Of a stretch of DNA of 64,000 bases, positions 9,793 through 20,833 are shown one piece after another; position 1 is the first letter of the stretch; every line of letters begins with the position of its first letter. Both the position numbers and the translations under genes were made by a program. The DNA is from Lomentospora prolificans (Eukaryota; Ascomycota; Sordariomycetes; Microascales; Microascaceae). The stretch spans positions 186,001 through 250,000 of the forward strand of contig JARFXM010000011.1 of NCBI GenBank assembly GCA_029532625.1, read 5' to 3'. The notes below the pieces were generated by a model that was given only the letters and a program-made list of their open reading frames with translations, was not told where the DNA came from and did not search any database.

Positions 9793-11412
9793 TTACTTTG
9801 ACTGACGCCGCTTCCGACATTTCTTGGGTTCATCGGGGTCCGCCACGGGATCTTCGTCTGGACTCTCCACAGGTGCATCCTCCTCTTGTTGCCCTGGCTC
9901 GGCTGGTTCCTGAGGAACAATTCCCCGAAGCGCTCTGCCCGTTGCGATTTCATCCCAGTTAGGTAGGTCAATTGTAACATTCTGCCATAGACATCCGGTC
10001 TCGGGAATCTCAATCTCTCCCACCCCGTGGGTAACTTTTCCAATAAAATCCATTGCCCTTAATCTCCCAGACCAGAGCTCCTTATTGTGGTCGCCGAGTG
10101 AATTTCGATGATAGAGTATATTCGCTCCGTTGTCGCAAAAATGCTGAATCATCACGTCTGTCTCTTCTATCGGACTCATTTCATCTACTTCGGCCTTGTA
10201 GTAGAAGGACGGCATGTTTGGTATGCCGTGGATACCCATGGCGCCTTCAGTATCAAACAGTTCTCGAATCGGGCCTTGGAGGATGTCGTCCTCGCCATTC
10301 TCAAAGTAGTTGTAGACATCATGTCCCGCATAGCCGTACAGTACGTAAAACGAGGCAAATTGGGTAGCTCGGAAGAAACCGGTTGCGTTGTACGGGCCTT
10401 CTTTCTTGAGACGATCCATCATGTATTCTCGCACGTCGGGCCATTGCGCCGTGATACCGATCAATCCGTTAACGACGAGACCAGCTGTGGCTTGTCCGTT
10501 CATTCTTAAGAATGCGCTCGTGATGTTCGGGGTCGTACCACCTATAACGGCACCAGCAATCTCCAACTCAGGGGCGTATTCTGCAGCCATTTCCGCGGTG
10601 ATGCCAGCGGCAAAGGCCCCTCCACTGTAGCCCCAGATTGTATATTTGGCCGTCTCGGTCTTGATACCAACTTCGTGGCCGATATTCTTGATGCCTCGGA
10701 TCGCGTCCAGCGTAGCGCGCCCTGCTTGCGGCCCGTCGCAGTATGCCGCCTTCGGTCCTTCGTAGTCGGGCAACATGACGTAGTATGCGCGTTTGAGAAG
10801 GTCAACCATCTCTCCGTATGGATCGCCCCACTGGAGCAAGTAACTCGGGCTCCCATCAAGGCTTGAGCTGTCGTATGCGACATCGTATGTAACCACACCT
10901 TGAACGCAGTCATCCATATTGTCCGGATCCTCGCACCCAGGTGCAGTAATATTTGAGTAGAAGATTGTAGCCACAGCCCAGGAGTCATCGCCGTGGGTGT
11001 CGGTGCTCTTGTAGAGGAATTGGTACGTTCCGGCGCAATATGTAATGGGGCAGTCGGCCAGTCCCTCGGGTCTTGTTTTCAAGATGGTTCCTGGAGCAGC
11101 TTCCTCCCAACCTTCGGGGGGGCTGTACCACGGATCCTCGGTCGGCGGCGGATTGTATTCGATCTCAGGCTCAGCGGGCTCGATGGGCTCCCCAGTATTA
11201 TCCCCTCCTTCGCCGCCAGGCGTTTCGGGATCATTGGGTTCTCCGATTGGTGCGTCCTCACCCCCGTCGTCTTGGCGATACGCAAGCTCTCTGATCGCCA
11301 ATCCGTTGAAGGTGGGTGTCTCGCTCTCTAGGGCAGACACCAGCAAGAAGAACAGGCACAAGATGAAAGGAGCACGAAGAAAGCCCCAGAAGGGCCGTCG
11401 AGAGCCGCCCAT
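9793..11412 (-). CDS. Secretory lipase (LIP family)
   Basis: Single exon, 539 residues, alpha/beta-hydrolase of the secretory lipase family known from Candida LIP proteins; it should cleave triglycerides or other esters outside the cell. The hydrophobic segment FILCLFFLLVSA at residues 16-27 is a signal peptide or anchor. Residues 48-95 form a Pro/Glu/Gly-rich linker. The catalytic core runs from about 95 to 490: nucleophile Ser263 in WGYSGGAFAAG, likely acid Asp410 in AEVDEMSPIEE, likely base His442 in LGDHNKELW. The C-terminal tail is Pro/Asp/Glu-rich and ends in the basic KKCRKRRQSK. Both acidic low-complexity segments are unusual for this family. The gene is convergent with the VOC gene. 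Alternative: acetylxylan-esterase-like use of the same fold. Confidence 0.85.
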   Translation of the reverse strand: MGGSRRPFWGFLRAPFILCLFFLLVSALESETPTFNGLAIRELAYRQDDGGEDAPIGEPNDPETPGGEGGDNTGEPIEPAEPEIEYNPPPTEDPWYSPPEGWEEAAPGTILKTRPEGLADCPITYCAGTYQFLYKSTDTHGDDSWAVATIFYSNITAPGCEDPDNMDDCVQGVVTYDVAYDSSSLDGSPSYLLQWGDPYGEMVDLLKRAYYVMLPDYEGPKAAYCDGPQAGRATLDAIRGIKNIGHEVGIKTETAKYTIWGYSGGAFAAGITAEMAAEYAPELEIAGAVIGGTTPNITSAFLRMNGQATAGLVVNGLIGITAQWPDVREYMMDRLKKEGPYNATGFFRATQFASFYVLYGYAGHDVYNYFENGEDDILQGPIRELFDTEGAMGIHGIPNMPSFYYKAEVDEMSPIEETDVMIQHFCDNGANILYHRNSLGDHNKELWSGRLRAMDFIGKVTHGVGEIEIPETGCLWQNVTIDLPNWDEIATGRALRGIVPQEPAEPGQQEEDAPVESPDEDPVADPDEPKKCRKRRQSK

Positions 11413-11846
11413 TTTTTGTTCAGAAGCAATGGATCCTCACGATCGTCGAAATTTGGGGACTGGAGCTGACGATCCTCAGATCTTATAGCCTATTTCTGGG
11501 GAACGCGCGTTGTGGGCGTGGCATTAATCTATTACCGCCTTTGGCCCCAACGCCGGATTGCATTTTCTAATCATGGTGATATTTACCGTGTAAATTGGCC
11601 GAGTCTCTTCTAACAGTAGAGGGGATCTCCAATTTCTCCAAGGACTGTTGGGACAGGGTCGCCAGCAATTTTGCCGCTCCCAGAACATTCCGGCCGGTAG
11701 ATTTTCCGGCACATTTCTCCGTCACAAATCTGGGGTAATAATAACATATCTTCAATTTGACAGCTCGTCAATCCGGACCCCGCTGAAACGCTTTTGTCAG
11801 GAGGTCGCTTTGACGAGGACGCCGAGAGACGCAAGACTGTCTTAAA
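11413..11846. other. Intergenic, promoter of the lipase and 3' flank of the second esterase
   Basis: The minus strand holds CTATAAG at about 11482-11489, some 70 nt before the lipase ATG, a possible TATA element. Short frames in 11524-11834 show no domain. Confidence 0.35.
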
Positions 11847-13948
11847 CTATTGTGGGACAAAAGGGCTGATCTTCCTCCAGTATTCGCACCTCTTTCCTCT
11901 CCCGCCTTCCCACTTGTATGCATCTGCGAAAGCGAAGTCATTACTCAACCCCGGGTCTCGAAACTGGGTAATCTCTGCCCCGTTGACTGCATATGTCGCG
12001 TAGGCTACCCCGCCCGTTTGATTGAGGTTCAGCATGAGGGGCTTGTCATCACTCCACGGAGGCCATTGCCTGGCTGGATGGTCGGCAAGTGCATTTTCGG
12101 ACGATTCTCCGTTTGCGATCGCGGCTGGTATAGAAGGGTTATCCGCGGTTATGAAGTTGCCGTAGATCTCTACTCATAGTAAGCATTTGTCCAGCGCCAG
12201 ATTCTGGGCTGTTATGACCACCTACTTCTAAAGGCTGTGACGAGATCAGGGCCTTGATTTTTCGTAGGCGACCCATAATAAGCGCTTACATCCGCGCCGT
12301 GGACAGCAAAGGGAACAGAATATTGGTAATACCAAGCCGCTTTTCCGTCACCGGTAAATGCGGACGCCATCCAGTAACCGACGCAGTCCACCGCTCCCTC
12401 AGCACCAATGTTCTTCATGGGCACACGTTAGCTTTCCACAGTCTCGGAAGCCTGTCTATTTTTACCTACATAAGCACGCTGCTGTTGGCCGGTAGCTATC
12501 TGGCTCATGTTTACGGCGGTGGCGGGCCCAAGTCCGTCCGTCTCGAATCGGGGGGCGTCAAGATCTACAGGATTTTGGGTGCTTGCATATGTTTCGAGAA
12601 GGCCCGTGATGTTTGCCTCGGAAAGATTGACCCAGTTCCCCTTAATCCAGTCAACCAGATCTTCCTGTGTACGAATCGTCGGGATGAGGGTAGGTCCTTC
12701 GTTTGCATTGTTCTGTGGATCGTCAGATTTGTTGTTTCAGCACCGGGACAGAGAAACGTACACCAATCAGTATCCTCTCGCCGTTGACCTTGCCCTGCAA
12801 CTCGGAAAGCTTCACACTTGGCGGACCAGTGACGTAGTCGCCGTCAATGACGGGAACAAAAGCCCTAGCATACTGACATCAGTGCCAGTTTCAATCCTAC
12901 TTAACAGAGTGTATGAAAGAAGACTAACCAGTTTCCGTAAAAGGTCGGTGAGGTAGAGGAAACAGTATGGGCTGCGAGTTGCAGGGCAAGTGAGTCTGCC
13001 TCTACCAAGCAGTCGAAAGCCTCTTCCACCTCACACCCCAAAGTCTCAGCAAGACGATTGTAATGCTTGGTCGGAGTATCATCGTCGTAATAAGGCAGCG
13101 TGGGTACCCAAGGAGAGGCGGCAATTATCTGGATCGATTCAGTTTTACCTTCTATCGGATCAGGGTGATTGGGGGGCGTACATTCTGGAATAGGCTATTC
13201 CCATACCCTCCGTCTTGAGCAATCGAGTGAAGAAGAACCGAACCACCACCTGCCGATTCTCCGGCAATGGTGACTCTCTCCGGGTCACCTCCAAATTGAG
13301 AAATGTATTCCTGTACCCATTGGAATGCGAAATTTTGATCGAGCAGGCCGGCATTGAGCACACCGCGCTCTTTAACCTCGCTCGAGGATAGGAACCCAAA
13401 GCCTCCGAGCTACGCTTGGTTTAGTTGGCTCTAGAAACTGGATGGATTCTCGTCCTACATACCCTGTATTGTATTGTGACGGTGATGAACGAGTTGTCAT
13501 TGCTAGCCATCAAGCCTGCTACGTCATAATTGGCATTGCCGAGTCCATAGCCACCGCCGTGGATCGAGACGAAGACTGGGAGCGGGTGCTCTGCGGATGC
13601 ACCTTCAGGAGAATACACATTTAGAAAAAGGCAATCCTCGTCTCCAGGCACAAATACCGAGACGCGCGACAGCTGTGGAGCGGCCTGTGGACAAGGCGGA
13701 CCAAACTGGTCGGCGAGGACAATTCCTTCGATTCGCTCCGGTGCAGTCGGCCTCTGCCACCGCAGAGCACCAACAGGTGGTGCCGCGTATCGGATTCCTT
13801 TCCAGCTGTTGAGTCCAGACGAATCATTATGTACACCGCGATACACTGCGTATCCAAGGTCGACGTCGAGGTCTATGACCTGGGACAGTGCAAAAGGAGC
13901 CAGAAGCCCTCCCACGCAGGTCACGACCAGTAGTGATGGAATCCCCAT
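11847..13948 (-). CDS. Secreted type-B carboxylesterase, complete, seven exons
   Basis: Joined exons 13463-13948, 13182-13409, 12929-13128, 12762-12864, 12470-12712, 12226-12412 and 11847-12169 give 589 residues. All junctions have GT/AG and the frame is kept throughout. The signal peptide starts MGIPSLLVVTCVGGLLAPFA. Seen: EDCLFLN, oxyanion motif SIHGGGYG, nucleophile Ser214 in GESAGGG, likely acid Glu344 in NANEGPT, and His458 in FAVHGADVSAYYG. The full triad supports an active extracellular esterase; substrate unknown. The start is the first ATG before a good signal peptide, although the frame stays open upstream to 14371. Introns are 49-63 bp. It could also be called a lipase or cholinesterase-like protein; fold and triad are secure, the substrate is not. 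Confidence 0.9.
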
Positions 13949-15140
13949 TTCCTCACCGTGTACATCTGTTGTCGAGGCTCGGCCAACTTGAGGATGCGAG
14001 CGGGGTGGCAGAAGCAAAAGACGGTCTTTGTTGGTAGATTGGTGACAGGAACGAGGATCGGGACATGACTCGCAATTAGCCGAGACATGTGCGACGCTAT
14101 TAACTTGGCAATTGGATATATTCATATGGTGGGTAATAAATGGAGCAATCCAGAGAGTGCACCGAGTTTGAATGACTGCGACTACACCTACTTCGCATCC
14201 TGCGAGCACGAAGGCCCACGCACTAGCATGTGTCGTTAGCTCCGCTGACATTTGGCTGGAATCAGCGAACCGTGGCTCAGTGCTCCGTGTTTGTTCCTTT
14301 CTCTTCTTTTCTGCTTTGCAAGCTGTAACCCTGGCACTGTCGCCGCTTATATCTAGGACGTGAGTCAGCATCGTGAAACTGTGTTCGGAGTCTGTGCAAT
14401 CAGGACGGCGGCGTAAGCATCCTTCTAGATAGTGGCGCGCCTACTAAAAGCTTTGCTTAGCACTCATGTTGTCTGGAATATGATTATGATGCTTTACCGG
14501 GAAAAAGCGCCAACGACCATGGCGATTAAGGAAAGTCAGCGCGGAAGTCACATCTACTGGCCACAGGCTTACTTTTGAGCCGAGACATGTCGATAGGGGA
14601 CGATACTCCAGTACTGATTCCGATTTTTCAGAGGGCTGCAACGGATTGTTTCCATGCTTTGTCACTGTGATCTGAAATATGGCCTCTCCAGGGTCGTCGA
14701 TGTCGTACACCTTAACAGCAGTCCGCAAAAAAAAAAAAAAAAAAAAAAAAAATGGGGCATCTCCGGTACCCTTCATAGGCCACGCGGGTTGGTTTGCAAA
14801 GTCGATGATAGGTTTCTGGGTCGTCACTCAAGTTGATCCTACTCAAAGCCCCAAAATGTAGAGCAGGAAGAATGGATCCAGCATTGCTCGGCTCCACTCA
14901 GGTTGGGCTACGTTGCCGTCCGAACTTTGCCAGACGGATATAGCTCCAAAACCACCGCGAGTTGGGCAGTAAGCTAAAGGAACGCATGTATCCAACCAGG
15001 CAAGCTACGGCTTGCTTAGCCAGCCCTTGTCACTTGTCATTAAGTTTCCTGGCGCTGATCACGCAAAGGATAAATAAAGAAATTGATCATTTCATAAGCA
15101 AGCAGATACTATATCAACCTATGTTGGATATAGATACGCG
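13949..15140. other. Intergenic stretch with a coding-like minus frame and a 26-A homopolymer
   Basis: The minus strand from about 14867 to 14447 is open across a run of 26 T (plus-strand A run at about 14727-14752). Before the run it reads IIDFANQPAWPMKGTGDAP, after it TAVKVYDIDDPGEAIFQITV. Composition looks like protein, but there is no recognised domain or start. It may be a gene remnant or an exon pair separated by a long pyrimidine tract. Confidence 0.3.
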
Positions 15141-16041
15141 CTATCTTCGCCTGCCAAATATTCTGACAGCCTTTTGATAGGCGTCTCCAACATCGTCTGC
15201 TGAGAAGTGCCCCTTGATAAGCTTGACCACGTACCACCCTTGGCCCAAACAGCAGAGACTGGACATGTTAGGAATAATCACGGCTTTAAAACATCGCAGA
15301 ATAAACTTACATTGTCAAAAACACCATTCCAGCGCATCCAATCACATGAGTACGAATTAAGTCGTCCATAGGGGTGGGGTGGAAGTCATAAAAGAGATAC
15401 CATGAATGGTTTCCTCTCTTTGCCTTGTTAACCACAGCATCCGACTCTCCAATGCCAATAATAACGAGCAGCGCGATGAACGCGGCTATCCACGCGATAA
15501 TAGAGCAGATAAACCAAACGAGAAGCCATTTCGGCGGTTTCGCATCAACTCGGGACGACGTATGCAGGGGCGGGCCGAAGACCAGCGCGGTGTTAAGACA
15601 GGCCTGGCATGAAGCTTGGTCAACAGTGCATCGTGGGAAGGACATCAGTGGGAGACTAACAACTGTGAGGGTATATGCCACGACGGCAAGGAGAGGTTGC
15701 AAAAGCCCTTTCGCCAGACTGCTACCCGTGATGCCCAGGATTGTAACGCCAAACAACCATCGTGCGAAGCCCCACATATTGGCGCGTATGATGAGGCGCA
15801 TCACGGGATTTTTCTCTTCCCTAGAATTTGGCTCATTTTGGGCGCCCGCAGCTGCGTGAAGCAAACGGTCTTGCGCTGAAGCTGATCCGGCTGCCTCTTG
15901 GATACCAATGTTCTCCTTTGTTTCCATAACTAAGGGGTGAGTGTTGACTATGCTGTTGTTGCGGAATCGTTGGTGATTAAGGGGGCGCCAATTTGGGCTC
16001 TTGGAGAAGCGCATCTCTGCTTCTGGAGACTTAAGCTCCAT
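15141..16041 (-). CDS. Four-helix integral membrane protein, unknown function
   Basis: Two exons, 15311-16041 and 15141-15258, across a 52-bp intron (GTAAGT donor, CTAAC branch, CAG acceptor), give 282 residues. The first 90 or so residues are polar and have no signal peptide. Four hydrophobic helices follow: WLFGVTILGITGSSLA, LLAVVAYTLTVVSLPL, LLVWFICSIIAWIAAFIALL, and one that spans the splice junction (IGCAGMVFLTMILCCLG). The third and fourth flank a polar loop (about 25 residues) with NHSWYLF, and a Cys-rich loop (CTVDQASCQACL) lies between helices 2 and 3. The tail VRIFGRRR is basic. The topology recalls small tetraspan proteins of fungi, but I do not recognise the family. The intron restores the last helix. 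Confidence 0.7.
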
Positions 16042-16340
16042 CGGATATCAGCCAACCACGAGAGTTGGCGCTGATTGCTCGGGGCCTTTCGCCCCGTCTT
16101 ACATTGGATGATCGCAATATTGTGGCTGAGCAGCTGAAGTTGTGCGAATTTGCGCCACAACCGAACGCCATCACATCAGAAGCCCCCGAGTGTTGAAAAG
16201 CTTCGTCAATATCTGGAGCGACTTTGGGAATCACAAAGACTCTGTTGTTACAAGAAAAGTATAAACGAGCGGCTTCGCCTAAAATGCTATTTACATTCCT
16301 CGATGCGATGGTTCGATGCGCTTATCCCATTTCCCCCGAT

Positions 16341-16877
16341 TTAACCGGCAAGTCCGTCAGCCAACATGGCATCAATCAACAGACAGTGCCTCTCAGCGTT
16401 CGTTTCGCTCATCTCATCATCATAGTTCAGACCGTACGGCCAAATGTGGCCTCCTCCGCAGTTAATCTTGGCGCCGGAGCCATCCCAAGACTGTAGGAGC
16501 TTCGTCGCCGAGGGCCAGTTGTTGGCGTTACACCTGCTGTCAAAGGCGCTGGTCTGGCCAATGCCGAGAGTGTGGGAGATCTCGTGGAGCGCGGTGCGCT
16601 CGTTCATGTAGGACCGGTTGGAGCCGAAGCGAATGTTGCCGTTGAAGTTGCCATCAGCCGTAGCCACGCTGGGAACATACTGGACCGTGATGGCCTTGGT
16701 GGCTCGGGTGGTTAATCTGTTGTACCGCGCCACAGCCAAGTTCATGGCGGACTCGATGCGAGAGTAGGCCTCGGACTGGTCCGCATTGGGGTTAGAGACT
16801 CGCTGCAAGGACCAGGTGAGGGCAGCTGAGGCGACTGAGGCCCACGCCCAGAAGAGCACCAATATTTGGGACTGCAT
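16341..16877 (-). CDS. Small secreted zinc metalloprotease with HEISH motif
   Basis: Single exon, 178 residues. The signal peptide MQSQILVLFWAWASVASA is cleaved before ALTW. The zinc motif HEISHTLGIGQ places His98, Glu99 and His102 in a gluzincin/metzincin-type helix. Position 11, His or Asp in metzincins, is Gln. A second conserved block follows, GGGHIWPYGLNYDDEMSE, with His144 and Met156. By recall, the same block occurs in bacterial and fungal proteins often fused to ricin-type lectin domains, so His144 may supply the third ligand. No lectin domain is present; the protein stops after the catalytic unit. Expected role: extracellular peptidase. Substrate unknown. Confidence 0.8.
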   Translation of the reverse strand: MQSQILVLFWAWASVASAALTWSLQRVSNPNADQSEAYSRIESAMNLAVARYNRLTTRATKAITVQYVPSVATADGNFNGNIRFGSNRSYMNERTALHEISHTLGIGQTSAFDSRCNANNWPSATKLLQSWDGSGAKINCGGGHIWPYGLNYDDEMSETNAERHCLLIDAMLADGLAG

Positions 16878-17023
16878 ATTCGGCTTTAGAGGGGTAAGAT
16901 AAACCAGCTAAAGTGCTATAATCGTTGATTATAGGCTTCTGTGTGACAACGACGGACGGGGTCCTTCAGAGGGCGGGGAGCTGAAGGGTGCGGCGATGAA
17001 CTCAGCGCAGATACACCACGACG

Positions 17024-17038
17024 TATATATATATATAT
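17024..17038. promoter_or_regulatory. Alternating TA run upstream of the metalloprotease
   Basis: A perfect (TA)n tract of about 15 bases lies some 146 nt upstream of the metalloprotease ATG (minus-strand gene). It could serve as its TATA element; it is also a microsatellite. Confidence 0.35.
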
Positions 17039-17849
17039 CCACCTCCATAGGCTATGTTGTTTCCTGCGGAGGTATAGCCGAATCTACATTACTTTCCCGG
17101 CGATATTAATGAGATGGACGACGGCCCTGCCAAGAGATTTATGCAAATTTGTGCCGGCTGCATGATTGGGGGAAATCGTGGCTACTTGTTTCAAGTACGA
17201 CCTTGCCCGGGCGAAACGAATATGCCGGCCAATCATGGAATATCGGCCGACTGCATTTCCTGGTCGGCGACGTCGCTGCGCTGCAACGGTCATGTGGAGA
17301 AGCGCGTCCAAGAGCCGGTCGTCAATCACGAATTGGGCTACCGAAAACCCAAATACGACTATGAGCATAAATTATATGACTACCTAATCGGCTTGAATGT
17401 AACTCCAATATACAAATCTCTGCCACTGCGGATGGCACTTTATGATCGTATACAGCAGCTCGTTGCACTCGGCCTATTTCGAAACGAGGGCCGCTGGCAA
17501 GTACAAACTCATAAATCATGGGACTAAACGTAGTTCATTTTGGGTACACAGTCTACAGGGCTCATTTCAAGGTCCTCGGTTGCTGGCTTCTTGTAGGCTT
17601 AGGACTCATCTTGATCTGCCTTTTGATGGTATTAGAGGCTTCAACAAGCAAAGGCTGTCGGTAAACCCGCCTTCATAACGACCACTAGATATTAATTATT
17701 AATAGGTGTTTACCATATCAAGTACGACCGCCCGTCCATGGCAGGCGATACGAAAAGGCTAGCCCTACGCAGGGTGAGACTTGTCGCTATTAAGATTCCG
17801 AATAACCCGAGTCAGAGCCCTGATAATACCGCGCTACAGATATTCACTC
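17039..17849. other. Intergenic, no gene recognised
   Basis: A plus-strand frame from 17114 to 17527 (137 codons, ATG at its start) reads a mixed-composition protein with no domain. It has no visible intron or promoter and overlaps open minus frames; I treat it as chance. Confidence 0.35.
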
Positions 17850-19025
17850 CTAGATAAGCCCCCTCATGATTGCTCTCTTTCTCACACTCCTCGGAGAAGG
17901 CCCCATTCCCCACCACATATCCCACAAGCCACCGTGAATCTCATTCTCCGGCATCTTTGCTCCGAGTTCATCTGACCCGCGGACCTGACGTGTTATCCTC
18001 CCGAGTTCAGGTCCCCACTCCATAGTCTCCCACAGCTCGCTTGGTACGACTTCCAATGCCACCGGGAACACAGGCTTGTACCAATCTCTAGGGTCACCAA
18101 CGTCTTCATCGTCTTCAGATGGTTCATCATTTCGACCAGAATAAGTCATGACAGCGAGAAGATACGGCGCGCCCTCCCTCCATAGTCTTGATTCAACCGT
18201 GGGGAACTTATCGTCGGGAAGCTGCAGGACTGATTTGACAGCCATAGGCGACGCGCAAAGGAATAGTTGGTTTTGGATGCCGGGCTCAAGGTCCTTTGCG
18301 ATTTCTTGAAACCTTTCACGGAGAGTGTCGGCATCGGCCCCGACAAGCGCTGGATCCTCAACCCAGCGGATTTCAAACTTGTCTCGTGCCTCACCCACGT
18401 CGTTGGGGACGAATCCATCGTAATGATCGATCACAGATTCGAACGGTACATTCAATATTGCATCGACACGGCATTTGAACTCATCCCAGTCACGCTGCGC
18501 CTTCTGTACCGCATCGGTATCTCCGGTCTCAGGGTACAGCGCAGTCCGGAATCCTACGAATCCCCACGTATTTCCCTCGTGCTTCCGCTTCCATCGCTTT
18601 AACCAGTCCGGCGGCTGAAAATCTCGAGCTGGTATAGGCCGGCCCTCGGCAGCGGCTCTCTCGCGCTCGGCCTGTCGCTCACGCTTTTGCGATTTGTTCC
18701 AAACATATGACGCCATTCTGCCGAATTCTTCCTCGCCGAGCACCGACTGGAAACCCTCCCGCATCTTTGATGACTCCTCCTCGGAGAGTGAGTTGAAATC
18801 CTCATCTTTCATGGCGCTGTAACGAGCCCAGTTCCATCCCGGCGGCCAATACGTGCTGGAGGCATCCGAGTAAGGCTCGGGCGGGGTAGTCTTGAACCGG
18901 TCGTGTGTGCGAGGGCGAGATGAGGATATGATAGTATGAGCCATCGCGATCAACCTCTTTTGAAACTGGCCACGTCCTGATGTTCTTTCTGACTCTTCGG
19001 CAACATATGTTGGTGGGGAATTCAT
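17850..19025 (-). CDS. Conserved fungal protein of unknown function
   Basis: Single exon, 391 residues if it starts at the ATG at 19025 (MNSPPTYVAEE); another ATG lies at 18944 (MAHTIISSSRP). No signal peptide or membrane helix. A charged region at residues 60-140 is rich in Arg/Glu/Lys and possibly coiled. The core then has WGFVGFRTALYPETGD, a pattern (WGFVxYRT) seen in a widespread family of fungal hypothetical proteins, followed by EIRWVEDPALVGADADTLR, an acidic stretch DEPSEDDEDVGD, and LWDMWWGMG near the end. No catalytic motif is visible. The start is uncertain. It lies about 325 bp from the stop of the O-methyltransferase on the same strand, with nothing to link their functions. Confidence 0.65.
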   Translation of the reverse strand: MNSPPTYVAEESERTSGRGQFQKRLIAMAHTIISSSRPRTHDRFKTTPPEPYSDASSTYWPPGWNWARYSAMKDEDFNSLSEEESSKMREGFQSVLGEEEFGRMASYVWNKSQKRERQAERERAAAEGRPIPARDFQPPDWLKRWKRKHEGNTWGFVGFRTALYPETGDTDAVQKAQRDWDEFKCRVDAILNVPFESVIDHYDGFVPNDVGEARDKFEIRWVEDPALVGADADTLRERFQEIAKDLEPGIQNQLFLCASPMAVKSVLQLPDDKFPTVESRLWREGAPYLLAVMTYSGRNDEPSEDDEDVGDPRDWYKPVFPVALEVVPSELWETMEWGPELGRITRQVRGSDELGAKMPENEIHGGLWDMWWGMGPSPRSVRKRAIMRGLI

Positions 19026-19350
19026 GCTCCAAGGAGATAAATATCCTGAGTCACATGTTGTAATTACCACGTGATGACCGCCCGCCAGGCAGGATCTTGG
19101 GTTTTGAGAGAGAGCTCGGACAAACTCGAGGAATCCATGGGGCCGAAAATGCTGCCAGATGGTAGGGAACCTGATGTAGAAGGGCAATGGGTGTCGGCAG
19201 GGACTAATTTTGTGGTTCAACTCGAGAAATACACAAGTGCGCAATTTATTTGTTATAATTTATATGCACACTCAAGTAATACTTTGCCATTTATCATTCT
19301 CCTCTCTTCATTGAACGCTATTAACCCTCTGATCTCCACCTTGACACTCA

Positions 19351-20833
19351 TCATCCCAAATACTTGACCTCGATGAAATTGTGTATCGACCCAGGTATGT
19401 TAGAAATGTGTGTGACCTCGAGTCCAGGGTCTACCGCATGGAACAAGGCTTTCCACTGCTCCGCAGATCTCTCCAACGAGTTAAATGCACACAACATCTG
19501 GAGGTCAGAGCACAGCTGGATTCGGCGCACAATGGGAGGCAAAGGAGCCTCAGCAGGCGCGGCAACCACTTCGCAAAGGACCAAGCGTGCGCCCGATTTG
19601 AGGTGGGGTAGCAAGGGTGAAAGGATCTTGATAGCGTATTTGTCGGGCCAGTCGTGCAGGATCATCTTGAGCATGTATAGGTCGCCCTTGGTTGACTGAG
19701 GGTTGAAGAAGTCGCGGGCTTCAAAGCTGACCTTGGCTTTGACGTCTTCTGGGATGTGCGAGTGGAAGGCGGCTTCTACCTCGGGGAGATCTTGAACTAT
19801 GTATCTGAGGTTGGGGAACGCGTTGGTTAGGATGAGACCAGCGTGGCCATTAGAACCACCGACCTTGACAAGAGACATGTCAGTACGTGATCGCGGCTCA
19901 AAAAGAAAAAAAAAAAAAAATTAGAAAGAGAGGATTGTAAAGGGGGTGTCTTACGTCCACGACGGTGGCTTCTCCGAGGCTTGCCCAATCGTAACCAATC
20001 TTAAGAAGATCTTCTTCTCCCAGAGACGAAGCCGAAGCAGCTGCCTCCATCGAATTGGCGAACTCCTTGGCACGGTATCCCTCCGGCGTCCCCTCGACAG
20101 GGCGTTTCAGATATTCCCAGAAACTCTCGGGTTTCTCGAGGCGGTCAATGTTGGCCAGCGCAAAGCCCGCCTCCATGGGTTCCTCGGAAGCCTTTTCCTT
20201 GCCAGCGCTGTACTTCCAGAACGACTCGGGCGTATGCACACTGGCGGGCCGTACCTCTTGGAAATTGTGGCGTAACCAAGAGCGTAGAAGGGGCTTCTTG
20301 GCCATGGTGGCGGATAGCGATGAGTGCACGACGGTATCTGAGCCTGTTGGGCCGTAGGCGAAGATGCGCGATGCTATGCCCCACGAGAGGAAACGGCGGA
20401 CGATGGACTCGGGCAGGGTCGTCTTCTTTGAGATCTCAGCCATGGTGGCCGAGCCGCCCAGGGGGACAGCGGTCCAGAAGTCAAACTGGTTGAAAGTATC
20501 AAGAACCATGGCATCGTGGTTAAGCTATTCTGGGTCAGGAACGTAATACTTTTACACATCTCGGGACTCAGATTGCTCAAAAAATCTCACGAATAAGGGT
20601 TGCATCAGGGCATGGTCACTGGGACCCACGGCAAGGCGATACAAGTCCAACGCGGCATCAATCAACTTGAATCGGAGGCCTATAATGTCGGGGTTCTTGG
20701 GATAGTCAGTAGGGCTGTCCTCGGCGAAGGTCGGCGCGGGCAGGCCATCCTTGGCAAGGAGCGCTGCGATGGCGCTGCTCGTCTCCGAGATGGTGGCTGC
20801 GAGGCCTGTGAGGGTGTCCTTATTGTTCGCCAT
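19351..20833 (-). CDS. SAM-dependent O-methyltransferase, family 2 (sterigmatocystin 8-O-methyltransferase type)
   Basis: Three exons, 20591-20833, 19955-20524 and 19351-19863, give 441 residues. The introns (66 and 91 bp) have GTGAGA and GTAAGA donors; the second contains a long T run before its CTGAC branch point. The N-terminal half is the winged-helix dimerisation domain (LPESIVRRFLSWGI). The second junction rebuilds the SAM-binding motif VVDVGGSNGHAG at about 269-280. Next come VQDLPEV, an ARDFF block and KMILHDWPD with the catalytic base at about His341. Expected role: methylation of a phenolic hydroxyl on a small molecule such as a polyketide. No synthase gene lies in the window, so the substrate is unknown. 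Confidence 0.9.

Noticed and set aside
17114..17527. 137-codon plus-strand frame
   Set aside because: Has an ATG but no domain, signal peptide or intron signals, and overlaps open frames on the other strand.
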